NCBI GenBank assembly: GCA_003194525.1
Contig: NBIV01000138.1
Span: 157,686-221,685, forward strand
Reading direction: 5' to 3'
Length of the DNA: 64,000 nt
DNA from: Gracilariopsis chorda
Lineage: Eukaryota > Rhodophyta > Florideophyceae > Gracilariales > Gracilariaceae
Part shown: positions 51,016 through 61,993 of the stretch, in pieces
How positions within the stretch are numbered: the first letter of the stretch is position 1
Layout of the letters: each line of letters begins with the position of its first letter
The notes under the pieces: generated by a model
What the model was told of the DNA's origin: nothing
Database searches by the model: none
What the model saw: the letters and a program-made list of their open reading frames with translations, nothing else
Made by a program: the position numbers and the translations under genes

Positions 51016-51879
51016 ATGTCGGCTGACGCAGCGCCGCAGTCCCCCCTCCCCTCGCCACCGTCGACCCCCGCCTCAGCAGTCTCCGTTCAAGACATATTCG
51101 CCCGCGCGGAGCGCGTCTTCGAGCGCAGAGTCGATCAACTTCTACAGGCCAAACGCCGCAAAGCCGCCGTCGCCCGCCTCCCCTTCAACGCGAGGAAGGC
51201 CAAACGAGATGCTCGCACTGTCGCAGGTCGTGAGAAACTCGACGCCTTGGTCCGACGTCTGGCTGACCTTGCAACCATTCAACAGGCCCTGCTTGGCGAG
51301 AAAGGAACCACTCTCGTCTCCAGCATTCTTGACGGTGCCACAGCTGCCGCGCTCGGTGTAGCCGCTCTCACAGCCCTACCCGTACCAGACGAACAGCCGG
51401 AGGAACACCAGCCTACACAACAACCCAGCGTCAAGGAAGAGAAGGACTGTATCGAAACCTCGAGCTGCAGTGATGACTGTTCAGTTGGCGCAGTGGCAAA
51501 GGATGAAATGCATGAGTTGGTCGACGGCGTAAACCAGCAGCGCATGTATCGCGCCACCGAATCCGTTGTCAACTTTGTGCTGGATTGCGATGACGACCCG
51601 GTCTCCCAGCCGCTCCCGTCTCAGCCCTCTCGTGAGCCTCCCATGGCTCCACCCGCCAACTATGACAATGCCAACCTTCGACGTATGAACTCGGCTCCAG
51701 TCTGTCACTGTCAGCTTCCTGATTGTCACTGCAGTCGAAACTATGTCAACGCCGCTACCAGCTGCCTCTCTGGTGTTGCCCGTTCTCGGTACGACGTCAA
51801 CCACTACCACACGCACACTCAAATTGACTCGGCATTGATGTACAAATCTCACCAGCCGTGTGATTATGCACATTACTAG
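51016..51879 (+). CDS. Hypothetical protein, basic helical N-terminus and Cys/His-rich tail (287 aa)
   Basis: The ATG at 51016 is the first in a frame that stays open to the TAG at 51877; upstream in-frame sequence is a C-rich leader without ATG, so this start is preferred. Residues 22-95 are strongly charged and helical (FARAERVFERRVDQLL, AKRRKAAVARLPFNARKAKR, EKLDALVRRLADLATIQQAL), with leucines spaced like a short coiled coil; the basic part followed by leucines is loosely like a bZIP but lacks its Asn/Arg signature. The middle is Ala-rich then acidic with a Cys/Ser patch (CIETSSCSDDC). The tail has closely spaced Cys and His (VCHCQLPDCHCSR, later VNHYHTHTQ) that could bind a metal. A polyadenylation signal follows at 52177. 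No family is recognised. The clean single exon suggests a host gene, possibly nuclear. Confidence 0.65.
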   Translation: MSADAAPQSPLPSPPSTPASAVSVQDIFARAERVFERRVDQLLQAKRRKAAVARLPFNARKAKRDARTVAGREKLDALVRRLADLATIQQALLGEKGTTLVSSILDGATAAALGVAALTALPVPDEQPEEHQPTQQPSVKEEKDCIETSSCSDDCSVGAVAKDEMHELVDGVNQQRMYRATESVVNFVLDCDDDPVSQPLPSQPSREPPMAPPANYDNANLRRMNSAPVCHCQLPDCHCSRNYVNAATSCLSGVARSRYDVNHYHTHTQIDSALMYKSHQPCDYAHY

Positions 51880-52176
51880 TCTCCCGGAACTGCAACGAAT
51901 TCATGTTCTTGTCGCGTCGTGAAGCATCTCACCCCGCCTGGTGGTCGTCACGGCGCTAGGTAATAGCAACCGTCATCTCGTGCACTGGTTCTTGCCCTCG
52001 ACCGTCGATCTACCTCATGTATACTGGCACGTTCTTCTGTGCCTACCACGCCAGAATTCTGTCCTTGTATTAAATGTATCTACTCAACATTGGTATGGCT
52101 CTGCACTTGACGGATCTAATCCTGTGATGTAACTGGGCGTAATCCATGTAACAAGCCGAAGATAATCTGCTACCTC

Positions 52177-52182
52177 AATAAA
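52177..52182 (+). terminator. Polyadenylation signal AATAAA
   Basis: AATAAA about 300 bases after the stop of the 51016 gene; it would end that transcript. Confidence 0.45.
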
Positions 52183-54203
52183 TTTGCACTCCTGTGTTTC
52201 TCAGGCAGCAAGCTTTGTTTTGTCGCTGTCGTGGCTTCGCAAGACAGCGTTCTGCGACACTTCGTGCTTCGAGCCGTTCGGAGTTACCGTATGCTTTAGG
52301 TACTCACGTCTGACTGTACTCTTCCGGGTTGTAATATCGAACCCTAAATCCGACAGACACACAATATTTGAAACCTGGAACTGGTGTGGTGTCCTGAACG
52401 TGACAGCCCTTACTGTACCTTAGTACAGCAGAGGACAATGCGAGTTTTCGGGCCTGCAGGGTCCACGCGATAATTGGGATGAGGTACAGTTGGTAACCCT
52501 TACCTATACAGGGTCACAACGATAACCTTTTGCCAACGGTATTGTGGTTTGAAAATGTTTGGACATGTTACGTAGGGGTAAGAGTTCCATCTGTACTTGT
52601 GACTCGATCACAGCCATGATGGCCCATCAGTCGGGCGTTCAAACTAGGCTTTTGCAGGCCTGCAAAGTTGCAAAAGTGCTTGAAAAAGAAAACTCAATGT
52701 TCGCAGCTTCTGATGATATAGGATTTCATCGTACCTGGAGTTTTGTGCTATATTTACCTCAAGCCTACTCACTGAACCCAGTGATGACTTAACCGAAGAT
52801 GGACAACTTCTTCGCATAGAGACTTCTGCTGTGCATTTTGTATGAGAAACACAGCCCCAATGACCAACAATCTGCTCATTCTGATGAAGCCCATGTAGGG
52901 GCAAGAAGGCCTTGCAAAGTCGACGTTGCTCACGTTTTAACGCTTTGTCCTTGGGTCGTCATTTCACCTATGTTCACGTTTGCATCTTCTCATGTCGAAT
53001 GGGATTTCGTTATATCTATGTATCTTGCACAAGCACATGTGGCCATCTTAAGTTTGATTGTACTAACGCATAGTAACGGTTTCTGTTCTACAAACCTCGA
53101 TGATCACGCAAAAATTTGCCTGAGAACAAGCCCGTCCTTTACTCAGCCAACGCTGCGCTTTGTCACATTGCGTGATGTCAGAACTGGGGCCCCTGTCAAT
53201 CCAGTAATTATGTTGCATTTGCGTTCGTATAGCCGTCCTAGGTAGTTCGACCATTGCTACTGAACTTCATCAAGATACCATACCGTCCTGTGTTTTGCAT
53301 AGCAACCAGGACAGAGATCACAGTTACTCGCCTGATACTGTCCCTTTGATCATGTACAGGGATAGCCTTCCACTGAAGGCCATGCTGAATCAATATCGTC
53401 AGTTCGGAGAACTTGTTCCGCCACTCAGTTTGCGATGCTACCTCTCACAGACCTGACCCGACAGGTGGGTGTATCCGTACCGAAGGCAAAACGCACAAGA
53501 ATATGGCTTTGTTCGTGCGAAGGTAAGAGAAAGGATGAGGATTCGGCTTTCTACAGGTAGTCTTCAGCAGTGAGCAGTGGCTCATTGGGGTGCAGGGATA
53601 CTAGAAAGCCTCCTCTGGAAGAAGGCCAGCAATCTCTGCCGTCACTTCTTCGATGTATGGAAGCTCTGCCGCTCCCTTTCCAGGGGCTCTCATTCTATGG
53701 AAAGCTCGGGCTACCAGTACGTTTGGAATTTTCGTTCATGATCTCTTTTGAGGAGCAGAGAGCAATATCTTTGACTTAAACTCGAGGGTCACAAGTACGA
53801 ATTTCTTTATTTAAAGCTTCTACTCTTCCCATGATATGCGTTCAAACACAGCGTCGCTCTCTCTGGTAGCTTTAGGGGAATCCGAGAATCGTTAAGTGTC
53901 TAAGACACCTATCAATTCTTAGATACCTTATCTTTTTTCCCCGGGTTTACCTTGTTCAGATGATGCAGAATGTCTTGTTGCCGGTTTTAGGTTCAAGAGA
54001 CGTCGTTGTATTGCAATTCTGATACCCAAGACACCCTTTCCGCCATCAAGGTGGAACTACCTCAAGGAAAGCTTGACGTTTATGGGAAACTCGACTGTGA
54101 AATCATTGCGCTACACTCGAATTTCTCGTTGGGGGAGGGAGTCACAAAAAATCGAGTTACATGTCCCTAAGTCTGCAAAGTTTTTGTTCTCCGTCGGAAA
54201 CCT
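52183..54203. other. No supported gene; probable decayed repeat sequence
   Basis: ORFs up to 135 codons are present on both strands without family motifs. Sequence upstream of the LINE-like fragment may be its older, unreadable part. Confidence 0.3.
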
Positions 54204-54638
54204 TTGACTGAGCAAGTCAAAGTACCGCTGGTTTTCTTGAATGTCAAGTCCACGGTCACGGTCGACAAAAAGCATAAGTTTTTACCTCTGCTGACGGAAC
54301 TGCCGACTTTTATAGAGTCAGAGGCAGAAGCATGGAGGGCAGAAGTGACTTTATCTCAGTTGTACACGGGTCACGTGCCGTCGTTGCATCCAATCTTATC
54401 GTAGGTGCTGAACGAGGAAAGCAGGTGTATGTGTAACACAAAAGCGAAGAAGACAGTAGAACACATGGTGTTGAGATGCCCTCTGACCACTAGGACAAGG
54501 CGCATCGAGCTGCCTCCCTTAAGTGAAAAGAAGAACATTGACGTTGCTAGTATGATTAGACAGTAGCCCAAGTTTTTAGCTTTTCCAACAAAAGAGAGCT
54601 ATCTCGTAGTAGAAAGCTCTACCTTGTCGTCGGAATAA
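54204..54638 (+). pseudogene. LINE-like retrotransposon C-terminal fragment
   Basis: One frame with in-frame stops at 54402 and near 54564 reads AWRAEVTLSQLYTGHVPSL, then CMCNTKAKKTVEHMVLRCP and TTRTRRIEL. The pattern L-x-x-L-x-T-G-H ... C-x-C-(x)n-T-x-x-H-x-x-x-x-C-P is the conserved end of many non-LTR retrotransposon polymerases (after reverse transcriptase and RNase H). Nothing readable remains of the polymerase itself. This is a family-pattern assignment on a short fragment. Confidence 0.5.
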
Positions 54639-55390
54639 GAAGACATGCGCCCAACACATACAATACAATATTATGTCCCTAGGTCACCTTCCTGATGCCA
54701 TTGCCAGACCTATCGGTCAAGGGGGCTTTTTCCTTTTCGGCAGAACTTGACAATGAACCCAAAGTGTTCCGAACGAGTAAGCGGAATGGAGAGGCTGTTG
54801 GGTCTATTAGGAGAATTTAGCCCTGGAATAGATGATTAGCCTTCTACTTCTCGAAAGTTAACACCGTTGCCTGAGAATCAGAGGCACGTGACCATAAAAA
54901 CACACACAAGCACACAAAGTGTTCTGCCTAGACACCTCTCTATCCGCAGAAACCGGAGAACCACACCTGCCCTGAGTTTCACGGGAAGATCATGAAGAAA
55001 TAAGTTAGGTATTGAATAGCGCACATTCCCAGGGTACAAAGGCCATACAGGCGCTTTGTTGCGGTTCCTATAACGTTGAGCCGAGTTCTTTTTAAAAGAG
55101 TGAAAGAGTGTACCTTCATAACAGTAGGGCTTCGGTCAAGGAGAAAGGATACTGATCACATGCAAACTCTCACAATAGACAGATAAATTAGGCAACAGCC
55201 AAGACCTTCGAGATTACAGCTCAGGGATTATACAAACAACCAACCATTTATGTTAGAAAGTTACATTATGCTACTCGGGTTAACGACACGTCAGTGCAAG
55301 CAATCAATCCTACATGTCACTACTAGTTCCTGCAGTTGTGAAAGGGACTGCCAAACATTTCCTCAGTCAAAGATAAGGGCTACCACCATT
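54639..55390. other. 3' flank of the secreted-protein gene; no gene seen
   Basis: No canonical AATAAA was found on the minus strand directly after the stop at 55391; an ACATAAAT variant lies near 55247. Confidence 0.35.
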
Positions 55391-57235
55391 TTAGGCCTGG
55401 CGGTAGGTGTAGTAGGCGCCGTTGGAGTCAACGTAGACACGGCCGGCAGTGGCCAATCCGAGAGCAGCACCCGGACCAGCGACAGCAACAGCACCCTCCT
55501 CACCGTTGGCAGAGGAAGAACCAGAGGTTTCGTCAGCAGCGACGGAAACAGTGTTGTCCCCATCAGCGATGACACCAGAGCCATCAGCAGCAACAGCGGC
55601 GGATCCTGGGACCGGAGTCGGTTCCGGGGTGGTCTCAACCGGGGTGGTGGTAGCCGGGGTCTCGGTCGCTGGAGTAGAGCCAGTAGCCGGGGAAGTAGCA
55701 GAGCCACCAGCCGGGGAAGTGGCAGATTCGCCACCCGAGTAAGAGCTCGGGGAAGTGGCGGAGTAGTCACCACCCTTGCTAGACGGGCACGGGGTCTTCA
55801 TCGGCTTCTCATCACCAGTAGAGTAGGTCGGAGCCTCGGTCGAAGTAGTGTAGGACGGACCCTCGGTGGGAGCGGTGTAGGACGGACCTTCGGTGGGAGC
55901 GGTGTAGGATGGACCCTCGGTGGGAGCGGTGTAGCCAGAGTCGGGGCTAGAGCCGTAGGACGGAGAGTCACCAGCCGTGTATCCGGGAGTCGGAGTCGGG
56001 GCAGTGTATCCACCCTTCGGGCACGGAGTAGCGGCGACCGGGCGGGCGGCAGTGGCCAATCCGAGAGCAGCACCCGGACCAGCGACAGCAACAGCACCCT
56101 CCTCACCGTTGGCAGAGGAAGAACCAGAAGTTTGGTCAGCAGCGACGGAAACAGTGTTGTCCCCATCAGCGATGACACCAGAGCCATCAGCAGCAACAGC
56201 GGCGGATCCTGGGACCGGAGTCGGTTCCGGGGTAGTCTCAACCGGGGTGGTGGTAGCCGGGGTCTCGGTCGCTGGAGTAGAGCCAGTAGCCGGGGAAGTA
56301 GCAGAGCCACCAGCCGGGGAAGTGGCAGATTCGCCACCCGAGTAAGAGCTCGGGGAAGTGGCGGAGTAGTCACCACCCTTGCTAGACGGGCACGGGGTCT
56401 TCATCGGCTTCTCATCACCAGTAGAGTAGGTCGGAGCCTCGGTCGAAGTAGTGTAGGACGGACCCTCGGTGGGAGCGGTGTAGGATGGACCCTCGGTGGG
56501 GGAAGTGTAGCCAGAGTCGGGGCTAGAGCCGTAGGACGGAGAGTCACCAGCCGTGTATCCGGGAGTCGGAGTCGGGGCAGTGTATCCACCCTTCGGGCAC
56601 GGAGTAGCGGCGACCGGGCGGGCGGCAGTGGCCAATCCGAGAGCAGCACCCGGACCAGCGACAGCAACAGCACCCTCCTCACCGTTGGCAGAGGAAGAAC
56701 CAGAAGTTTGGTCAGCAGCGACGGAAACAGTGTTGTCCCCATCAGCGATGACACCAGAGCCATCAGCAGCAACAGCGGCGGATCCTGGGACCGGAGTCGG
56801 TTCCGGGGTAGTCTCAACCGGGGTGGTGGTAGCCGGGGTCTCGGTCGCTGGAGTAGAGCCAGTAGCCGGGGAAGTAGCAGAGCCACCAGCCGGGGAAGTG
56901 GCAGATTCGCCACCCGAGTAAGAGCTCGGGGAAGTGGCGGAGTAGTCACCACCCTTGCTAGACGGGCACGGGGTCTTCATCGGCTTCTCATCACCAGTAG
57001 AGTAGGTCGGAGCCTCGGTCGAAGTAGTGTAGGACGGACCCTCGGTGGGAGCGGTGTAGGATGGACCCTCGGTGGGGGAAGTGTAGCCAGAGTCGGGGCT
57101 AGAGCCGTAGGACGGAGAGTCACCAGCCGTGTATCCTGGAGTCGTAGTAGGGGCGGTGTATCCACCCTTTGGGCAAGGAGTGGGGGCAGCAGCCAGCGCC
57201 ACACCGAGGAGGGCGAGGAAAGTGACGGCCTTCAT
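55391..57235 (-). CDS. Secreted Pro/Thr/Ser/Gly-rich protein of three large tandem repeats (614 aa)
   Basis: An uninterrupted minus-strand frame from ATG at 57235 to TAA at 55391. The first 16-18 residues (MKAVTFLALLGVALAAA) are a clear signal peptide. The rest is three repeats of about 192 residues. Each begins with TPCPKGGYTAPT and a tyrosine-rich part (GYTAGDSPSYGSSPDSGYT, then SYTAPTEGP modules), has a second Cys region (KTPCPSSKGGDYSATSP), a Thr/Pro/Ala spacer (TPATETPATTTPVETTPEP), an acidic-hydrophobic part (GSGVIADGDNTVSVAAD) and ends in AVAVAGPGAALGLATA. The last repeat has one extra 9-residue SYTAPTEGP module. The protein ends with RVYVDSNGAYYTYRQA. DNA repeats are nearly identical (576-bp period, 603 with the extra module). 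Composition suggests an O-glycosylated extracellular or cell-wall protein; two Cys per repeat could form disulphides. There is no GPI-type or membrane tail. No named family recognised. Confidence 0.88.
   Translation of the reverse strand: MKAVTFLALLGVALAAAPTPCPKGGYTAPTTTPGYTAGDSPSYGSSPDSGYTSPTEGPSYTAPTEGPSYTTSTEAPTYSTGDEKPMKTPCPSSKGGDYSATSPSSYSGGESATSPAGGSATSPATGSTPATETPATTTPVETTPEPTPVPGSAAVAADGSGVIADGDNTVSVAADQTSGSSSANGEEGAVAVAGPGAALGLATAARPVAATPCPKGGYTAPTPTPGYTAGDSPSYGSSPDSGYTSPTEGPSYTAPTEGPSYTTSTEAPTYSTGDEKPMKTPCPSSKGGDYSATSPSSYSGGESATSPAGGSATSPATGSTPATETPATTTPVETTPEPTPVPGSAAVAADGSGVIADGDNTVSVAADQTSGSSSANGEEGAVAVAGPGAALGLATAARPVAATPCPKGGYTAPTPTPGYTAGDSPSYGSSPDSGYTAPTEGPSYTAPTEGPSYTAPTEGPSYTTSTEAPTYSTGDEKPMKTPCPSSKGGDYSATSPSSYSGGESATSPAGGSATSPATGSTPATETPATTTPVETTPEPTPVPGSAAVAADGSGVIADGDNTVSVAADETSGSSSANGEEGAVAVAGPGAALGLATAGRVYVDSNGAYYTYRQA
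55441..57190 (-). repeat. Three-copy tandem repeat, 576-603 bp unit
   Basis: Units repeat with a 576-bp step (for example the gtagtcaccacccttgct block), the C-terminal unit with 27 bp more. Differences between units are few, indicating recent duplication or gene conversion. Confidence 0.9.
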
Positions 57236-57336
57236 CTTGATGAGAGTGTGTGAGTTTTAAGATGGGAGACTACCGGATAGGGGGTTGGTGAGGTGGTGTG
57301 GTGCTGAGCTGGGGAAGAGAAGGGTGAGAGTGGGGG

Positions 57337-57344
57337 TATTTATT
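57337..57344 (-). promoter_or_regulatory. TATA-like box of the repeat-protein gene
   Basis: On the minus strand AATAAATA lies about 100 bases before the ATG and is followed by a CT-rich stretch, a plausible core promoter and leader. Confidence 0.5.
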
Positions 57345-59529
57345 CCATTCTCGAGAAAGGAAGTCCTCTTCGTGAAGCGGGATGAACACGGAGTGACCCT
57401 AACTCCTGGGACAAGAATGGCCCCTTGGGAATATGGTTTCGGTCGAAATAGCATGAAGAACTTCTGAGTAGTATGAATGTGAGAGTTTGAGGCCCATATA
57501 GTGACATGACTAAGTGAAGGCCCTGGGCGCGTCCCAAAAGCTCGGAAGAGGTATCACATGAGTACGGTTAAAGAAGTCGGCTTCACGGCGAGTAGTGAAC
57601 GTTGCATATATTTGACTGGGCATGCAAACAAAGCTGCAGTTTGATGCTGGGGCAGCGCTCTGGCAACGTACGCATAGAAGTTCGAGACATTTTGACCGGG
57701 CATCATCTAGACTGAGAGTGTGAAGGCAGAATTACGCAACAGTCAATCGGAACAGTGGAGTCAGTAGAAACGCAAGTGGGCCAACATGTCGGACTGTCAG
57801 CATAACCGATCCTTGCCTATATATCTGTGGAATGTGTTGGTCCTCGTTTGCGGTAGATAACACGAGTAGGGGCCACGGAGTCAACAGAGGGAGGGAGTCA
57901 AAGGAGAATTACGCGAGAACGTGCTCCTGAATGGTGACGAATTCATATCCAAGGTTCGCATCAGAAGAAGATGATGCCCCTTTCTTAGGTTTGTGTCTGG
58001 GACAGCCGTCCTTCTGACGTACATACCTGTAGCTGGCGTACGGTGGGGGGTTGTATCAAACCGACTATGAACGGTGCAAGATAAATGGGGAAAAGTGTTA
58101 GGATGCTATCCTCATAGCCAAGGAGAGGCATCTTCGTTAGGGGATGCCCGAGTTCCTTGCTAGAGGAAGGTAGACGCCGTCGGCGGACAGGGCAGCTGAC
58201 CATTCAATGCGGCCGCTGTAGGTTTCGCAGCGTGAACTGAAGGCGTAGCATCAGATTATCGTACTATAGCGCGAGGGGGAGGTGCCGCGAGGGTAAAAAG
58301 ATAAAAGGCTGCACTCTAGCCTTTGCATCTTTGTCTCCTGGAGCTTCCTACCGTTCCAGCTCCGGCGATAGGTGCATACGGATCCCTGCATCGATGACAT
58401 TCAGGGTAGGGATAGATTGCACGCCTTCATTTCCGAAATATCATCGATTAACTTACAGTACAACAGATTGGCATCCATCGTGTGGTGAATCCCGGTGGGC
58501 TATGAGAAGAGAGAGATATGCCGGAGATCAGTTTGATTGATTATCAAGTCTTCTTGATCATCAGTAAAACTTGTCTCTGTGATGACCACTTCGAGCCTTG
58601 ATGGCTGCCAAGGTTTCGTATTTTCATACCTAACAAATATCTCTACCTCCGGAGACAAAAAGGTGTCAAGATAATCTACCAACCATGAATCTGTACCAAA
58701 CCTCAGGAAGGTGATACAACGTCACACGAAACAAAAGGGTGGCGGCTTTGGCAATTCCCACCAGTACAAGCGTAACTTGCCTTCTTAGCTACATTTAAAT
58801 GTTTAACCCTGCTGGAAACAACAGAAGAGTCCTTTGCAGCACCAGCTACGTAGACAACTGAAGTTATGAGCAACACTCATAGCCTTCTAGCATCAGCTTA
58901 GTTGGAGGATTAAGTCCTAGGTAAGGAAAAAAAAATTCTTCACCTTATCTACCCTTGTAGAGCTGCCTTGTTGTTTGAGTAATCCGCGTTAATAATGCTA
59001 GCAATAGTGATAAGGCAATGATGAAAAACCTCGTATAAATCTAAATCGTTGTCGTGAAATAATACGTTAAAAGGGGCGGCCTCTAGTGGTAGCTAGGGGC
59101 GGCCCAAAAAGGATGATTCCTTTGCTTAGAGAGGCAGAGTTGGTGATAATAGGTTGAGGAACAGTCTAGAAGCAAATCCCGACCTCTGTTCCCTCCTTTA
59201 ATACTCAAAGAGAAAGAAGCTAGTCCTCTATCTCAGTAGTTAGAGTCCTAACATGCTCGTATAAAAGCAGCATTGTAATCAGCCATGACACCATCTTCGG
59301 AGATGGTGAAAAATCAGAACGCTTTTTCACCATTCCCAAGGATAGTGAGATGGTCCATTCCATCTCTATTTTTGTCACAGTCTGACAAGGACGGTGAGAG
59401 AAGATTTATCCTCACAATCCCTTTTCTTTTCGTATGGCCTACAATTGTTCCATAAAATCACGTATAACTAGTTGATCAATAACTTAAACGCATATAAACG
59501 TACTTAATATGTGGTTCAAAGGATTAAAG
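57345..59529. other. Intergenic; no supported gene
   Basis: Only small frames (60-72 codons) without motifs. The 3' LTR of the following minus-strand copia should lie in the left part, but no repeat partner was found. Confidence 0.35.
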
Positions 59530-60274
59530 TTCCTATATTTGGTAAAACAATCGGCAGGATTGTTGACGGAGGTGATATATCCAACATTAGAAATTTAGTG
59601 GTTCCATTAGGCTTCAAAAACTGCAAAAATGTCGATCATTAGTCGATTTTCATATTTCGATGAGCTTTTTGTTATTACGTCGAATAACCTTTTTGAGTCA
59701 GTTAGCATTTGACTGGAATTTGTTTTCCAATTATTGACTCTAAGTCATGTTTAATAACATAAGCTATATCGAATGAATCTGCAAATGCGTATAGCTCTCC
59801 TCTTAAAACGGATCTGGTAACGCGCTGGCTTTTATGACTTCAGAAATGAAAAATATTGCAGTTATCGAACTTGTTCAAGAGAAAAAAAATGAATCCGATC
59901 TGGGATGAATTGTCTGCACTGTTGGCAAATGATAAATCAGAATATAACTTGAATCGGAGTGAATTGATATCAAGTTGCACATATTTCAGATTTACATTTT
60001 GACTTTGCTGAATATGTTTCACGACTTTGTTGATGTTTTTCACATCTTCGCTTGAGAAATATGGTTCCGTAACTTGAGCAGCAATGTTTAAAGCACAGCA
60101 AATGTCTGGTCGCGTGTGAGTCCACCAAGCAAGTTTGTGTCTCAATGAACGGAAATCAGAGAAGTTGCAATCTTTCGGAAGAATTCGCAATCGTTTGGCA
60201 TAATGTTCCTGACTTAGTGAAAATCCGTTATTGGTTGTGCGTATTCTTACGCCTGCAAATAAAGCGGAATCCAT
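59530..60274 (-). pseudogene. RNase H of the CoDi/GalEa-like copia
   Basis: GFSLSQEHYAKRLRILPKDC, RSLRHKLAWWTHTRPDIC and KLYSDLSFANS (catalytic Asp) lie at 59840-60274. Beyond the stop, RVTRSVLRGELYAFADSFD and AYVIKHDLESIIGKQIP continue to about 59700, then degenerate. Confidence 0.75.
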
Positions 60275-60807
60275 TTACAAGTCTTTTGATTCAAATTTTT
60301 TAATGGTAAGGGTGTCTTGTTGCAGGAATTGATCGGTTCCGCATTGAAAAAGGTCATCTACGTAAATACCCGTTAATCCAGTTAACTTTGAATTTTGTAT
60401 TTCATAAATAGTGACAAATCTCCTTTTTTCGGTTTCATTCCTAGGTCTTCTTTCAAATGAGTTGTTATTGTTCTGTAACAATAGTCTCCAGAGTCTGAGA
60501 TTCCATAGAGAGGACGGAGAAGTTCCAACAACATGTCTGCTGGAAGGTCCAATTCTTTTGAAGGCTTCAAGTATACTTTACGCATGAGTTTCTGTGCGGA
60601 TTGTAAGTATACTTGGCGAACATCTGTGTTCCATACTCTATATCTAAGAATTGCGGCGATGGTAACGAGCATTCGTGTTGAGTATTGTCTTAGATTAGGT
60701 GAATTCTGTACGAGAAGAGCTTTTTCTCGATCTTTATGCCCTTGGGCGACAAATCTGGCTTTGAATATTTCTTCATCAGTTTCTGGGTTTTTTGATGGCG
60801 AGCACAA
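60275..60807 (-). pseudogene. Reverse transcriptase of the CoDi/GalEa-like copia
   Basis: FKARFVAQGHKDREKALLVQ, then VWNTDVRQVYLQSA, VYLKPSKELDLP and LLRPLYGISDSGDYCYR follow the polymerase order; the active site TGIYVDDLFQCG (about 60350) is complete. A frame change lies between 60382 and 60481. Confidence 0.78.
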
Positions 60808-61993
60808 ATATTCCAGTGAGAATATTGGCGTCTTCTGACACTTCGTCTTGTCTAATGACTTTCCACTTTCCGCGCGATATTAATCCTGCCAGCTCTTTTC
60901 GTTTAGCTTCACTGAATGCTGCTACCTTCCGACGGTGATTGGAAGGACCTAACAATTTACTGATTTGAAAATCATAGAGTTCAAAATCACCAGGAAGTAT
61001 TGGTTGGAGACAAGTATGAAGATTGTTCATTAGTTCTTCACGATGGAAAGGTTTGAATTGCGCAGTAGAATGTTGGACTGTTTCTCCATTGCAGTTAATG
61101 AACACCTGCTTGTCATCAATTTTCACAATTCTGAAGGGTCCAGTCCACGTTATTGGCTTTAAGTTCTCCCGATAAACAAGAAATTCTTGTCTAATCTTCA
61201 AGGTTGTCAATGCGGCAGATGGAATGCCAGTGACGATTGCATGGCGCAAACGAAGCTCCGAAGTGATGGTTTCCATCTCAGTGCGTGCAATTAGAAGAGC
61301 TCTCATTCGCTCTTCATGATTTGGAAGTTCTGTGCTAAAGGGCTGGAAGCGGGGAAGAACTCCAAATAAGAGTAGTGAAGGTACTAATCTTTCGGGGTTC
61401 ATTGTATCGTTCATAGCCTTGACAGCAAGTCGAAGGGCTAAGGCGATGGGGACATCGGGCTCGCTGTATCGAATCTTTTGGTAGATACGACTTAAGGGTT
61501 CATGGTACCGTTCACCGGTTCCAAGTGAATTACGACTTTCAAAGCCTGAGAACTGTAAGGTGATTCCAGCCATGCTTGTCAGTTCTTTCCATCGAGCGGA
61601 TGTGAATTGTCTGGCTTTATCCAGTCTCATCTTGTCTGGATAGCCGGTGTATTACGTGGCCCAACAACCGATAAATGCGTACCAGATTGCTTCAGTGGTC
61701 TGACTCTTGAGGAAAACTACAGAGCTGAAGTGCGTTTGTGTGTCGACAACGTATACAACTGGCATTTTGTCCAAAAAGAAAAGATCCAAAGCAATTTCAC
61801 TGTTGAACATTATTTTGACTGGAATGAATACTTGGAAGGACTGTGGCCGGGGTGTAAAACGTTGGCACGTGGCACATGATTTTGAGATATGCTCTATGAG
61901 TTTCCTGGTCTCAACCGTGGCATTTTCTGGCTTTGCTCGGGAGATCAATTTGAAAAGCTTGTTTGTGCCTGGATGGTAGAAGTGCATATGCAT
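60776..61993 (-). pseudogene. Integrase of the CoDi/GalEa-like copia
   Basis: The zinc-finger end reads HISKSCATCQRF, and the core begins with ALDLFFLD (first Asp) in the frame 61652-61993. After one frame change, the frame 61630-60776 reads MRLDKARQFTSARWKEL (second Asp region), SRNSLGTGERYHEPLSRIY with the catalytic Glu, and then the linker toward the polymerase. The C-terminal 150 residues (QEFLVYRENLKPITWTGPF, the SH3-like end) are well kept. Confidence 0.75.

Noticed and set aside
55250-57253. 667-codon plus-strand ORF, Arg/Ser/Gly-rich
   Set aside because: It is the complement of the signal-peptide-bearing repeat gene; its repeats mirror that gene and it has no own start context. Mentioned only as an antisense curiosity.
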